Of a stretch of DNA of 45,912 bases, positions 18,318 through 26,577 are shown piece by piece. The position numbers and the translations under genes were made by a program. The DNA is from Oceanospirillaceae bacterium UBA2001. Its GTDB lineage: Bacteria > Pseudomonadota > Gammaproteobacteria > Pseudomonadales > Balneatricaceae. Position 1 is the first letter of the stretch. Each line of letters opens with the position of its first letter. The notes below the pieces were generated by a model. It ran no database searches. It worked only from the letters and a program-made list of their open reading frames with translations, and had not been told where the DNA came from. The stretch lies in assembly GCA_002335115.1 (NCBI GenBank), contig DDCR01000140.1:1-45912 (forward strand), given 5' to 3'.

Positions 18318-18346
18318 ATTTTAGGACCCAATGAGTGGCAGTGCAA
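18318..18346 (-). promoter_or_regulatory. Sigma-70 type promoter of rpoH
   Basis: On the minus strand TTGCAC (18346-18341), a 17-base spacer and TAAAAT (18323-18318) give a good housekeeping promoter in the ftsX-rpoH gap. Confidence 0.65.
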
Positions 18347-18409
18347 GACTTAGACTCAGTTTTTCGCCGTAAAGCTATGTAAAGCCACAGATTAAGCGAT
18401 AACTGATAC

Positions 18410-19384
18410 TTATTTGGGTTCAATAAGGCGTAACTGGCGTCCAACCGTTAAACTCGCCCCTAGCACTGATAATCCGCAGCTGGTAATGACGAGTATTAAG
18501 CCCCCCATCCAACTTAGCCCTTTCAGTTGCCAATCACTTTGGTAGCTTTGCGCTAATAATAAGATGGAGGGTTGCAAGTAGCTCGTTCCCAGTTGCAAAA
18601 TGACTCCTGCAATAAGCGCGGCGAACAAGCCAGCCCAAAAGCCAGCATATAAAAATGGGCGGCGTAGGTAGGCATCTGTGCCACCCACGAGTTTAATCAC
18701 CAAAATCTCCTGTTTTCGACTTTCTATCTGCAAACGAACGGTATTACCTACGACTAATAACACGCCAAGCGCCAGTAATATGGCTAAACTGTAGGTAAAG
18801 CGCTGACTCGTCTCTAATAAGGCTTGCAGTCGATCTAGCCAGGCCATATCGACGAGCACTTGGTCAATCTGCTCTTGTTGTCTTAGTTGTTGTGCAAGTT
18901 TAGCAATGGCTGTGCTGTCTAAGAAAGCCTCTGCGGGTTCTATGATTATGGTCGCCGGAATGGGATTTTCGGTGAGGCTTGTTAAAATATCCTCAAGCCC
19001 ACTACTGGCTTTGAAGTCAATCAAGGCTTGCTCTGCTGAAATATAAGTCGCCTTGGCAATGTCGCGCCGTAACACGAGTTTATTAGTGATTAGCTGGCCT
19101 TGTTCTAAGCTTACGTAAGGCGCCAAAAACAGACTGATGTGATTACTTTGGTTGACTTGCTGACCCAAATGTTGGGCTTGGCTCAACAGTAACAATAACG
19201 CAGTGGGAAGGGTTAAGGCGATGGCGAGCGTCAGCCAAGTTAATAGATTGGTGAACGGGGTTTTCCAGAGCTGCCACCAGCTACTAACCACGACCTCTTT
19301 GTGTTCTCTTAACCAACGGGTGCTATGATTTTCAGGTTGCGAGCGGCTAGCATTTTGTGCAGTTTGGGGTTTTGAAAAGGCCAT
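18410..19384 (-). CDS. ftsX: Cell division ABC permease FtsX
   Basis: This 324-residue inner-membrane protein has a cytoplasmic N-terminus, a first transmembrane helix at about 45-70, a periplasmic loop that engages amidase activators such as EnvC, and three further helices (about 195-320). The LAILLALGVLLVVGNTVRL segment followed by SRKQEILVIKLVGGTD is the FtsX signature. With FtsE it couples cytoplasmic ATP hydrolysis and the Z-ring to septal peptidoglycan hydrolysis. It starts two bases after the ftsE stop. Confidence 0.96.
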   Translation of the reverse strand: MAFSKPQTAQNASRSQPENHSTRWLREHKEVVVSSWWQLWKTPFTNLLTWLTLAIALTLPTALLLLLSQAQHLGQQVNQSNHISLFLAPYVSLEQGQLITNKLVLRRDIAKATYISAEQALIDFKASSGLEDILTSLTENPIPATIIIEPAEAFLDSTAIAKLAQQLRQQEQIDQVLVDMAWLDRLQALLETSQRFTYSLAILLALGVLLVVGNTVRLQIESRKQEILVIKLVGGTDAYLRRPFLYAGFWAGLFAALIAGVILQLGTSYLQPSILLLAQSYQSDWQLKGLSWMGGLILVITSCGLSVLGASLTVGRQLRLIEPK

Positions 19385-19386
19385 AT

Positions 19387-20058
19387 TTACTGCCTCATTA
19401 CCGAAGGTGGGCCACTAATGCGGCCTTGGTCCAGTTGGATCACCGGGTGGGGTAACCGTTGGATTAGTCCTAAATCATGGCTGGCAATAAGCACGCTCAC
19501 CCCCACCTGATTGAACTGCTGAAACAAACGCATAATTTCAGTTGATAGGGCAGGATCTAGGTTACCTGTGGGCTCATCAGCCAAAATTAACTTGGGTTTA
19601 TTAACAATCGCACGCGCTATGCCAACTCGCTGTTGCTCGCCACTGGAGAGCACTTGGGGTAACAGTCTTTCTTTGTCTAACAAACCTACCTTATCTAACG
19701 CAGCCCTCACACGCCGGCCTGAATCACGTTCATTGTAACCACTAATTTTAAGAGGTAAGGCCACGTTATCAAATACAGAGTAGTCCATTAATAACTGGTG
19801 ATTTTGAAACACAAGACCAATTTTACGTCGATGTGCTGGAACTTGTGTACGCTTAAGTTGGCTTAAATCCTGCCGATCCACAATAACCTTGCCACTGGAG
19901 GGTCGCTCCATAAGCATGATGAGCTTTAATAATGTGCTTTTACCAGCGCCAGAATGGCCTGTTAAAAACGCCATATCACCTCGCTTTAAATGAAAGTTAG
20001 TGTTAACTAATGCATTCTTGTCATGGTACTTTTTGTTAACCTGCTCAAAACGAATCAT
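19387..20058 (-). CDS. ftsE: Cell division ATP-binding protein FtsE
   Basis: This 223-residue ABC ATPase partners FtsX at the divisome. It has Walker [10 protein letters not shown], a Q-loop FQNHQLL, signature [14 protein letters not shown] (SSGEQ is typical of FtsE), Walker [13 protein letters not shown] and a switch His in ASHD. It overlaps the end of ftsY by four bases and is followed almost directly by ftsX, giving a tight ftsYEX operon. Confidence 0.97.
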   Translation of the reverse strand: MIRFEQVNKKYHDKNALVNTNFHLKRGDMAFLTGHSGAGKSTLLKLIMLMERPSSGKVIVDRQDLSQLKRTQVPAHRRKIGLVFQNHQLLMDYSVFDNVALPLKISGYNERDSGRRVRAALDKVGLLDKERLLPQVLSSGEQQRVGIARAIVNKPKLILADEPTGNLDPALSTEIMRLFQQFNQVGVSVLIASHDLGLIQRLPHPVIQLDQGRISGPPSVMRQ

Positions 20059-21167
20059 AGAGCACTATCTTGAGTCAGAGACGTTTCACTGAAAAGTGCA
20101 TCAATAAACTCAGTGGCTTCGAAGGGCCGCAAATCATCTGCCTGCTCACCCACACCAATAAAACGGATAGGCAATTGGAGTTGTTGTGCCATGGCAAAAA
20201 TAACCCCGCCTTTGGCAGTGCCATCCAGCTTAGTCAGGGTGATTCCAGTGACCCCTACTGCAGCACCAAACAGGCTAGCTTGACTGATCGCATTTTGACC
20301 CGTGGCAGCATCAAGTACTAACATAACTTCATGGGGGGCGTTAGCATCAAGCTTTTGCATGACCCGCACCACCTTGCTTAACTCATCCATGAGATGGGAT
20401 TTATTTTGTAAACGACCAGCGGTGTCTGCAATCACCACGTCAATGCCTTTGGCTTGGGCAGACTGGACCGCATCAAAAATAACTGAAGCGCTGTCCGCCC
20501 CAGTGTGTTGTGCCACAACGGGTACATTGTTGCGACTGCCCCATTCTTGTAACTGCTCCACCGCCGCCGCCCGAAAGGTATCTCCAGCCGCTAGCAAGAC
20601 ACTTTTACCTTGGCTTTGAAAGCGCTTACTTAACTTGCCAATTGTTGTTGTCTTGCCTGCACCGTTCACACCGACCATGAGGATCACAAAAGGATTATCT
20701 TGCTGCGGAATTTCAAGTGCAGCTTGGCTGCCCTGCAGCAATGCTGCAAGCTCTTCTTTGAGGGCACTATAAAGCGCAGCGGGATCTGTTAAATCTTTAC
20801 GAGCGACTCGATCACTCAGATTTTTAAGCAGGCTAGCAGTGGCTTCTATGCCCACATCTGCAACTAATAACTGGGTTTCAAGTTCTTCAAACAAATCTTC
20901 ATCAATCTGTTTTGCACCTAAAAATAGGCTGGCAAGGCCATCACCTAAATTACTGCGGGTGCGGCTAAGGCCACTTTTTATGCGGCCAAAAAACCCCTGT
21001 TTAGGCTCAGAATTGGCTGTATTTGTTTCCATGGGCTGACTAGCATCACTGCCGGTGGTTGCAGAGTCAGTTAAAGCCTGCAAGGGTTGCTTGGGTGCTT
21101 CTACTAACGAGGTCTTTTGTGCCTCAGCAGTGTTTTTGTTTTTACCAAATAAGTTAAACAGGGCCAT
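20055..21167 (-). CDS. ftsY: Signal recognition particle receptor FtsY
   Basis: This SRP-type GTPase docks the SRP-ribosome complex to SecYEG at the inner membrane. An acidic and polar N-terminal A-domain (about 1-75) precedes the four-helix N domain and the GTPase G domain with GVNGAGKTTTIGKL, DTAGR and TKLDGTAKGG. I prefer the ATG at 21167 (MALFNLFGKNKN, 370 residues); the frame stays open to an ATG at 21197, adding ten residues. Neither start has a clear ribosome-binding site. It is divergent from rsmD. Confidence 0.96.
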   Translation of the reverse strand: MALFNLFGKNKNTAEAQKTSLVEAPKQPLQALTDSATTGSDASQPMETNTANSEPKQGFFGRIKSGLSRTRSNLGDGLASLFLGAKQIDEDLFEELETQLLVADVGIEATASLLKNLSDRVARKDLTDPAALYSALKEELAALLQGSQAALEIPQQDNPFVILMVGVNGAGKTTTIGKLSKRFQSQGKSVLLAAGDTFRAAAVEQLQEWGSRNNVPVVAQHTGADSASVIFDAVQSAQAKGIDVVIADTAGRLQNKSHLMDELSKVVRVMQKLDANAPHEVMLVLDAATGQNAISQASLFGAAVGVTGITLTKLDGTAKGGVIFAMAQQLQLPIRFIGVGEQADDLRPFEATEFIDALFSETSLTQDSAL

Positions 21168-21311
21168 GATATCGGAGACGTCTCGGTGTTTACGCATGAA
21201 TAAGGGTAAATTTTAGCATAGCTTTTACTTGGGTATGCTTCTTTTATGAATGGATTACCTTAGAATAGACATCTTGATTGCCCCCACACATTGATCTTTT
21301 TAGGTATGTTT

Positions 21312-21998
21312 ATGGCCCGCAAACCCAGTTCCCGTTCATCTCGTGCTTTGCCTAAGTTGCGCCATGTGGGAAGTGGGGCTAAATTTGATAAGGTGGTGGC
21401 GATTGGCCAAGCTGGACGCCAAAGTTTACGTATTATTGGTGGAGAGTGGCGTGGGAGAAAAATTCCATTTGCTACGGTCATTGGCCTTCGGCCAACCCAA
21501 GACAGGGTGCGAGAAACACTATTTAATTGGCTTTCTGGCCCGGTAGTAGGCGCCAGGTGTCTAGACTTATTTGCTGGCACGGGCGCCTTAGGACTAGAGG
21601 CACTGTCCCGGGGCGCCAAACATGTGACTTTTGTCGACTTATCTAATATTGCGACCACTAGCCTAAAAGACAACTTAAAGCAGTTGCCTTTAGCCGGAGA
21701 CCAAACCACGTTAGTGGAGCAAAAGAGCAGTTTTGATTGGCTTAAAAATTATCAGGCCACAGAAGCCTTCGCCGAACAAGGGGGGCAGTACCAAGTGGTT
21801 TTTTTAGACCCACCTTTTGCCCTAGCCTTAGTACCAGACATACTCAAAGCCTTATTGACTGGTAATTGCCTCGCTCACGGGGCCATGATTTACGTAGAGC
21901 AGGCTCAGCCCTTGGCGGAATTAGATTTACCCTCACCATGGAAATTGCACCGCAGTAAAAAAGCGGGTCAAGTCTACTATGGGCTTATTAGTCAATAA
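21312..21998 (+). CDS. rsmD: 16S rRNA (guanine966-N2)-methyltransferase RsmD
   Basis: This 228-residue SAM-dependent enzyme methylates G966 of 16S rRNA. It shows the RIIGGEWRGRKI start of the domain, LRPTQDRVRETLFNWL, the SAM-binding motif LDLFAGTGALGLEALSRGA and the catalytic motif DPPF. The ATG at 21312 has TAGG seven bases upstream; an ATG at 21306 and a TTG at 21291 are less well spaced. A basic, low-complexity N-terminal tail of about 35 residues precedes the conserved domain, as in pseudomonads. Divergence from ftsY is the common gammaproteobacterial arrangement. Confidence 0.95.
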   Translation: MARKPSSRSSRALPKLRHVGSGAKFDKVVAIGQAGRQSLRIIGGEWRGRKIPFATVIGLRPTQDRVRETLFNWLSGPVVGARCLDLFAGTGALGLEALSRGAKHVTFVDLSNIATTSLKDNLKQLPLAGDQTTLVEQKSSFDWLKNYQATEAFAEQGGQYQVVFLDPPFALALVPDILKALLTGNCLAHGAMIYVEQAQPLAELDLPSPWKLHRSKKAGQVYYGLISQ

Positions 21999-22043
21999 AC
22001 TGATGGCTGCAAAGCACCATGACAGTTCAAATAAAAGCGGAAT

Positions 22044-22064
22044 AAAAAGCTGCGTTAAACAGCC
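22044..22064 (-). terminator. Weak terminator after the MOSC gene
   Basis: On the minus strand GCTG, a 7-base loop and CAGC are followed by TTTTT, 26 bases past the MOSC stop. The stem is only four base pairs, so this is a weak call. Confidence 0.35.
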
Positions 22065-22089
22065 GCGTTCAAGCAGTTCCAAATCGGCT

Positions 22090-22569
22090 TTATGATGACG
22101 TTTTTACTGCTGCACCTAGACTAATGATAAGTGGCATACCGACGCCCACGACACCACTGCTAATTATATCTGCTCTGAGTCCGCCACGACCTAAAAAGGC
22201 TTGGATGACTTGACTCCTTGAAACCCACTGATTCTCTAATAGTCGACCTAAAACACTGCACGGTTGGCATAGCTCCACGCCTTTAAATTTTGCGCCACCA
22301 ATGGAAAATTCGACGCCCACCAGAGCATTCAGATCAACGCCTCGAGTAATCACGTTTCTGCGGGTTTGTTGAGGGCTGATTGCTTGACCCAACAGCTGGT
22401 TATATTCATCCACCGCTTCAGCTTCGATAAAGGTAATATTTTGGCCCTTTTTGTTGGCTTTTTTAAAATGTCGGTCTCCAGTAATACCCCATCCAAAAAC
22501 CACTTGCACCGCATGCGTTTGTTGCAGTGCTTGCCTTGATTTTTTTGATACAAAAATGGCTTCAATCAT
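22090..22569 (-). CDS. MOSC-domain protein
   Basis: This 159-residue single-domain protein has MOSC features: GITGDRH near residue 28, the RRNVITRGVDLNALVG stretch (70-85) and a conserved ELCQPC motif with Cys101 and Cys104. MOSC domains are predicted sulfur carriers, related to the C-terminal domain of molybdenum cofactor sulfurase and to YiiM/YcbX, which detoxify N-hydroxylated compounds. The specific role is unknown. The ATG is preceded by AAGGAG. It converges on rsmD, and no molybdenum cofactor gene is adjacent. Confidence 0.85.
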   Translation of the reverse strand: MIEAIFVSKKSRQALQQTHAVQVVFGWGITGDRHFKKANKKGQNITFIEAEAVDEYNQLLGQAISPQQTRRNVITRGVDLNALVGVEFSIGGAKFKGVELCQPCSVLGRLLENQWVSRSQVIQAFLGRGGLRADIISSGVVGVGMPLIISLGAAVKTSS

Positions 22570-23036
22570 GCATTACTCCTTTTGTCAGAGTTGTTGTCCA
22601 ATCACGCAGAAAAATCTCACTTTGCAGTTTGTGTTTAATGTTAACCCAGAAAAACCACTCGTATGCAAAGCGTCCAAGGGTTAGGGGAGGATTAGTATGC
22701 TCAATCATAGTCACTCGATTATAGTCACTCCCTTCATCATGTTCATACCTAGTGCGTGATGCGCATATGCACTTCAGTCATGAGGCAGGCTGATGTGGTA
22801 GTTAGTTGTCTTCGTGCCTTAGGCCTGACCTTAGGCTTCACACATGGACTTTATACCGACAAAGAGTTGCGTCAATCGTCACACTGAGCTTTTCCCACTC
22901 AAAAATCGCCATAACCATGGACACCCCCAAAATTTTTTTTAGATCACACTTTAGTCTTTTTAGACCCACACGCCTATAACTGCATGGTTCACTATATATG
23001 TCACCATATATTTCACGATGACTAAACATTACCGAT
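22570..23036. other. Intergenic region, 467 bases
   Basis: I see no convincing gene. It contains an ATATATG-TCAC-CATATAT dyad (22994-23011), an AGTGC/GCACT dyad with a 13-base core (22751-22773), and short duplicated strings (ATAGTCACTC twice near 22707-22730; CCTTAGGC twice near 22818-22835). A 63-codon minus-strand frame across 22838-23029 has no family features. Promoter signals for the MOSC gene should lie at its left end. Confidence 0.5.
22994..23011. repeat. Short perfect dyad
   Basis: ATATATG and CATATAT flank TCAC, an 18-base palindrome-like element 26 bases beyond the stop of the small lipoprotein gene. It could be an operator or chance in AT-rich DNA. Confidence 0.35.
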
Positions 23037-23387
23037 TTAATCGGCCATTTTGATTTTTTGTAGGGCTTTTTGTATCACACCCTCATCGCAATGCCCCTGA
23101 TATTCAAGCCATCTTAGTGTATTACTGCTCAAGACGATGCTGCCTGATACGACCAAAGAGCCAGCTGGAATCACCACCCCCATTAATGCTAAACACACAA
23201 GCACGGCATCACCTTCGCCCACACAAGGGCTGTTCATGTGTTGCAATGCTTGCGTGTCTAGCTTTAGTTTTAACTCGGGGAAAAAAAGATTACATTTTTG
23301 GTGCGTATCAGGCTGTGATTCAGGTAAAAAAGTACAACCACTTAACCATAACGTGGCAAGTAATAGGGCTTGCTTTGTCAATTTCAT
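23037..23387 (-). CDS. Small lipoprotein, unknown function
   Basis: This 116-residue protein has a clear lipoprotein signal peptide (LLLATLWLSGC, lipid-modified Cys18). Four cysteines remain in the mature chain (32, 55, 65, 99), and a hydrophobic segment with Gly and Ser (about 61-87) precedes an SNTLRWLEYQGHC stretch and a C-terminal helix. It looks like a conserved, uncharacterised gammaproteobacterial lipoprotein; I know of no assigned role. The general plan (lipobox, Cys, hydrophobic patch, late Cys) resembles the lipoprotein at 3254, but I see no clear sequence homology. It appears to be transcribed alone. Confidence 0.75.
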   Translation of the reverse strand: MKLTKQALLLATLWLSGCTFLPESQPDTHQKCNLFFPELKLKLDTQALQHMNSPCVGEGDAVLVCLALMGVVIPAGSLVVSGSIVLSSNTLRWLEYQGHCDEGVIQKALQKIKMAD

Positions 23388-23640
23388 AAGTGTCCAAGTG
23401 CCATTAGTTATGCACCTTATAAGGCAGCTTAAGGCACGATTGACGCCGCCTACTTTAGGTACGTTTAGCCGCTCCTTTGGGCCTATGATCGAGACCTTAT
23501 AACGACTTTGAAAGAGTGCAAAAGGGCAATCAAGGGTCTGGTTTTTGGTTAAGTATAACGGGTAGTTTGTGCAATAAAGCGTTAATAAAGGTGCAATAAG
23601 AAAAAACCTTTGCCAGTTTTACGAGGCCGTTAGCAATGCT

Positions 23641-23838
23641 CTAGAAAGCTTCATCATCACTATAAACATGCACTGAGAGCTCACCAGTTAAACTCTCTGA
23701 AACATTAAAATTGATTGGCTGACAACACACTTGGCAATCTTCAATATACTGTTGATCTAGGTCAGATGGATCCACAAGCACGTTAATGATTTCGCCACAG
23801 TATGGGCAGCCTATGGATTGCTCTGTGAGTTGATTCAA
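23641..23838 (-). CDS. CPXCG-motif cysteine-rich zinc-ribbon protein
   Basis: This 65-residue protein has two cysteine pairs, CPYCG at residues 11-15 and CQVCC at 35-39, matching the small CPXCG family of presumed zinc ribbons. Function is unknown. The start is TTG: an in-frame TAG lies two codons upstream and there is no nearby ATG, while AAGGAA lies about eleven bases upstream. It sits alone between two non-coding stretches of about 230-250 bases in which I see nothing else. Confidence 0.85.
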   Translation of the reverse strand: MNQLTEQSIGCPYCGEIINVLVDPSDLDQQYIEDCQVCCQPINFNVSESLTGELSVHVYSDDEAF

Positions 23839-24069
23839 TGCCTATTATTCCTTATGTGAGTCAAAATTGAGAAGTCCCGAACAACAGTAAACCCTGCACC
23901 GGGCTAATCAGACGGTTTGTTCTTTAAGTGTCCACCTCAACCCTCACGCTAATCCCATTCTCATTCTCAATTGCAATCGTAACTTTAAGAAAACTAAACG
24001 CATGGGCAAGCCACCTTGCTCACCTAAGGCTTTTAGTTTTCCAAAGCGCCTTTTGTGGGTTAGGTCTAG

Positions 24070-24729
24070 TTAGCTTGGCTGTTTGACCTTTCTCAAATAT
24101 GGCTTCACTGTGTCCCAACCATCAGGATAGATTTTTGCGGCTTCTTCATTACTTACAGAGGGAACAATGATGACGTCTTCACCTTGTTTCCAGTTTACTG
24201 GGGTGGCAACCTTGTGTTCAGCGGTCAGTTGCATGGAGTCAATAACGCGCAGAATTTCATCAAAATTACGTCCAGTTGTCATGGGGTAAATAATCATTAG
24301 TTTGATATTTTTGTCAGGGCCAATAACAAAAACAGAACGCACGGTTGCATTAGTCATGGCTGTCCTACCTTCGGCAGACCCAGTTTCATCCGAAGGGAAC
24401 ATGTTATAAAGCTTAGCTACTTTTAGCTCGGTGTCAGCAATAACTGGATAATTGACTACGGTATTGCCCACTTCTTCAACATCGTCCAGCCACCGCTTAT
24501 GGTCATCAATTGGGTCAATGCTTAACCCTATAATTTTTGTATTTCTCTTTTCAAACTCAGGTTGCATTTGTGCCAAGTACCCCAGTTCAGTGGTACATAC
24601 TGGCGTAAAATCTTTGGGATGTGAAAACAATACCGCCCAGCTTGAGCCTATCCACTCATGGAAATCAATCATGCCATGTGTCGTATCTACCTGAAAGTTT
24701 GGTGCTTGATCGTTAATAAGTAAAGTCAT
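24070..24729 (-). CDS. 1-Cys peroxiredoxin, Prx6 type
   Basis: This 219-residue thiol peroxidase should reduce hydrogen peroxide and organic or lipid hydroperoxides. The peroxidatic motif is FTPVCTTE with Cys45. There is no other cysteine in the chain, so it is a true 1-Cys enzyme needing an external thiol for recycling. The SHPKDFTPVCTTELG stretch and the long C-terminal domain (about 165-219) identify the Prx6 subgroup. The start has AAGGAG upstream. A TATTAT in the 212-base upstream gap could be a -10 element, but I cannot identify an OxyR site. Confidence 0.93.
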   Translation of the reverse strand: MTLLINDQAPNFQVDTTHGMIDFHEWIGSSWAVLFSHPKDFTPVCTTELGYLAQMQPEFEKRNTKIIGLSIDPIDDHKRWLDDVEEVGNTVVNYPVIADTELKVAKLYNMFPSDETGSAEGRTAMTNATVRSVFVIGPDKNIKLMIIYPMTTGRNFDEILRVIDSMQLTAEHKVATPVNWKQGEDVIIVPSVSNEEAAKIYPDGWDTVKPYLRKVKQPS

Positions 24730-24941
24730 GGGTATCTCCTTGGTTAAACTACTGTGTGTTTAAACGAATAATAAATCTTAACAGCCTTTGGGTTAAAAAT
24801 GCTGGTTTTAAAGTATCGTGCTCATTTGACCTTAACGGGGGCGTTTGTTAACACTAAGTGGGCAGTTGCCCCCACTCAGTAAATAGTAAAAGCAATACCA
24901 CTTTTCATCAACTATTTTAAAATAATTAACCTTGCCAGCCT

Positions 24942-25427
24942 TTAAACTAATGTTAAGCCCTGTAGGGAAACCATTTTATGCTCGTGGTGCTTTAATAATT
25001 CAAGTTCCTTAAAGCCAAACTTTTGGTGGAATAATAACGAGGGTGTGTTTGGTGGTAAGACGTCAATTTCAGCAAAAATATGAGGTAATGCCTGCTCATG
25101 GGCCCATTTTGACACGTATTCGTAGAGTTTAGATGCAATACCTTGCCCCCTGAACTGGTCTGAAACCACAATTCTATCAACGTAGAAAAACGCTTTATAT
25201 TGATTGTTAAACCACGCGTAGTTGATACTCTCGTAAGCAACACCTTGAGTCAACCCAATTAAAAATCCAGCCACTTGATGGTCTTCCTCTACCACCACCG
25301 TCAATATAGACATCTCAATTAACCCCAGTAGTGCTGGCCTATTTAGGGGGCTCAACACTTTCACTGATTTCTCATTTAGCTCGAGTATGGTGTCGATATC
25401 TTTACTTTCGACGGGCCTAATAATCAT
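24942..25427 (-). CDS. GNAT-family N-acetyltransferase
   Basis: This 161-residue GNAT-fold protein has strand and helix elements consistent with acetyl-CoA binding; VDRIVVSDQFRGQGIASKLYEYV (about 83-105) contains the R/QxxGxG/A pyrophosphate loop, and FHQKFGFKEL is the usual C-terminal motif. The acceptor is unknown. The start has AAGGAA seven bases upstream. It lies 49 bases downstream of the PPOX flavoprotein gene and may share its transcript. Confidence 0.88.
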   Translation of the reverse strand: MIIRPVESKDIDTILELNEKSVKVLSPLNRPALLGLIEMSILTVVVEEDHQVAGFLIGLTQGVAYESINYAWFNNQYKAFFYVDRIVVSDQFRGQGIASKLYEYVSKWAHEQALPHIFAEIDVLPPNTPSLLFHQKFGFKELELLKHHEHKMVSLQGLTLV

Positions 25428-25476
25428 TGATATTCCTTGTGTGCATCGTGTAAAGCGCCAACAACCCTCGGCATGG

Positions 25477-26082
25477 CTATAAATCCTGCTGGTAGCGCGC
25501 CACCATAGTCGCTTGACTTTCTGGTGGCTCGCTTAAGCACAACTGATCATTAAGCATCGTGGCTATGGTTGGAAACTTTGAACGTTCAAGTTTGGCATCA
25601 GCAGACCAGAGTTTAGAGCGCATTAGGGCTTTAGCGCAATGTAAAAATACTTCTTTGATACGAATCTCAATACACGCTTTTGGCGGATTTTTATGATGCG
25701 AGAACTGCTTTAAATGTGCTGTTGAGGTTGAGATCCGCCCTCGTCCATTGATCCTTAATGTTTCATCCACTCCCGGTATCAAGAATAGGCAGCCGACCTG
25801 TTTAGTTTCAATAATATTGACCAAACTATCGAGCCGATTGTTACCCTTGCTATCAGGAATGATAATGCAGTTTTCATTGACTACTTTCACAAAGCCTGGC
25901 AAACCGCCCCGTGGTGAACAGTCAAGTGCACCTGAGGCTGCATAAGTAGACAGGGTCATGAAGGGCGCATGATCAATAAAGTTAATGCTATGGCGTTCTA
26001 AGGCACTTAACTGCTTGTCTTTAGCGCGCCCCATTGCATGGCCATAGATTTCTCGGAGTTGCAGTTCAGTTTCAATGAGCAT
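25477..26082 (-). CDS. PPOX-type FMN flavoprotein, MSMEG_1061-like
   Basis: This 201-residue protein has the split-barrel fold of pyridoxamine-5'-phosphate-oxidase-like proteins. It carries SPRGGLPGFVKVV (about 56-68), IIIPDSKGNNRLDSLVNI (about 73-90) and the LRINGRGRIS strand, a pattern typical of the MSMEG_1061 subgroup. It probably binds FMN or a related cofactor; the substrate is unknown. It lies 27 bases after ypeA and 49 before the next GNAT gene, suggesting a short three-gene transcript. Confidence 0.85.
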   Translation of the reverse strand: MLIETELQLREIYGHAMGRAKDKQLSALERHSINFIDHAPFMTLSTYAASGALDCSPRGGLPGFVKVVNENCIIIPDSKGNNRLDSLVNIIETKQVGCLFLIPGVDETLRINGRGRISTSTAHLKQFSHHKNPPKACIEIRIKEVFLHCAKALMRSKLWSADAKLERSKFPTIATMLNDQLCLSEPPESQATMVARYQQDL

Positions 26083-26109
26083 TATTTTTATTTCCTTAAC
26101 GAGTCACTC

Positions 26110-26523
26110 TTAGCCAATAAATGTGCCCATACTCAGACGTTCTTCTATGATAAAACCTAGGCTTTTATAAAAGGTGGTTACTTCTGTATTAGTTGCACGA
26201 ATTTGCAGATTAACCTTGATACAACCCATTACTTTTAATGCCTGTATGGCATGCTGGACCAGTGCAGAACCAACGCCACTGCGGCGCTGTTCATTGCATA
26301 CTGCCACTGCATATAACCAGCCACGATGGCCATCATAGCCTGCCATGCATGCGCCTATAATGAGGCCTTCATGCTCTGCGATAAAAATAAGATTGTCGAT
26401 GGCTAGCTTGGCTTCGATAACCTTTGATGGCTCGTTATGAGACGGGTCATCAGGGAACACTGCGTGCCAAAGTTTAATTAAATCACTGCGATCAGATTCA
26501 CAAAATTGTCGTATTTTCATCAT
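26110..26523 (-). CDS. ypeA: GNAT acetyltransferase, YpeA family
   Basis: This 137-residue GNAT protein resembles E. coli YpeA: IRQFCESDRSDLIKLW at the start, the GYDGHRGWLY core, the acetyl-CoA loop RRSGVGSALV and FYKSLGF near the end. The acceptor substrate is not known. Two adjacent ATG codons open the gene (26523 and 26520). The start directly abuts the 3' arm of a 10-bp inverted repeat lying between astB and this gene, which could block initiation or end the upstream transcript. Confidence 0.85.
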   Translation of the reverse strand: MMKIRQFCESDRSDLIKLWHAVFPDDPSHNEPSKVIEAKLAIDNLIFIAEHEGLIIGACMAGYDGHRGWLYAVAVCNEQRRSGVGSALVQHAIQALKVMGCIKVNLQIRATNTEVTTFYKSLGFIIEERLSMGTFIG

Positions 26524-26565
26524 CTACTCATGCGGGCCACTTCATTTTAAGTGTAGCATGAGTAG
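26524..26565 (-). repeat. Long hairpin between astB and ypeA
   Basis: CTACTCATGC (26524-26533) and GCATGAGTAG (26556-26565) are perfect 10-bp arms. Inside them CACTT and AAGTG (26538-26542, 26549-26553) form a second stem around a 6-base loop. There is no T run after it on the minus strand, and it ends at the ypeA ATG. It may stabilise the 3' end of the AST message or control ypeA translation. Confidence 0.65.
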
Positions 26566-26577
26566 CTGCATCAGCCA

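Noticed and set aside
22838..23029. 63-codon minus-strand open frame in the 467-base gap
   Set aside because: There is no recognisable domain, composition is not protein-like, and it overlaps small repeats. It looks like a chance frame.
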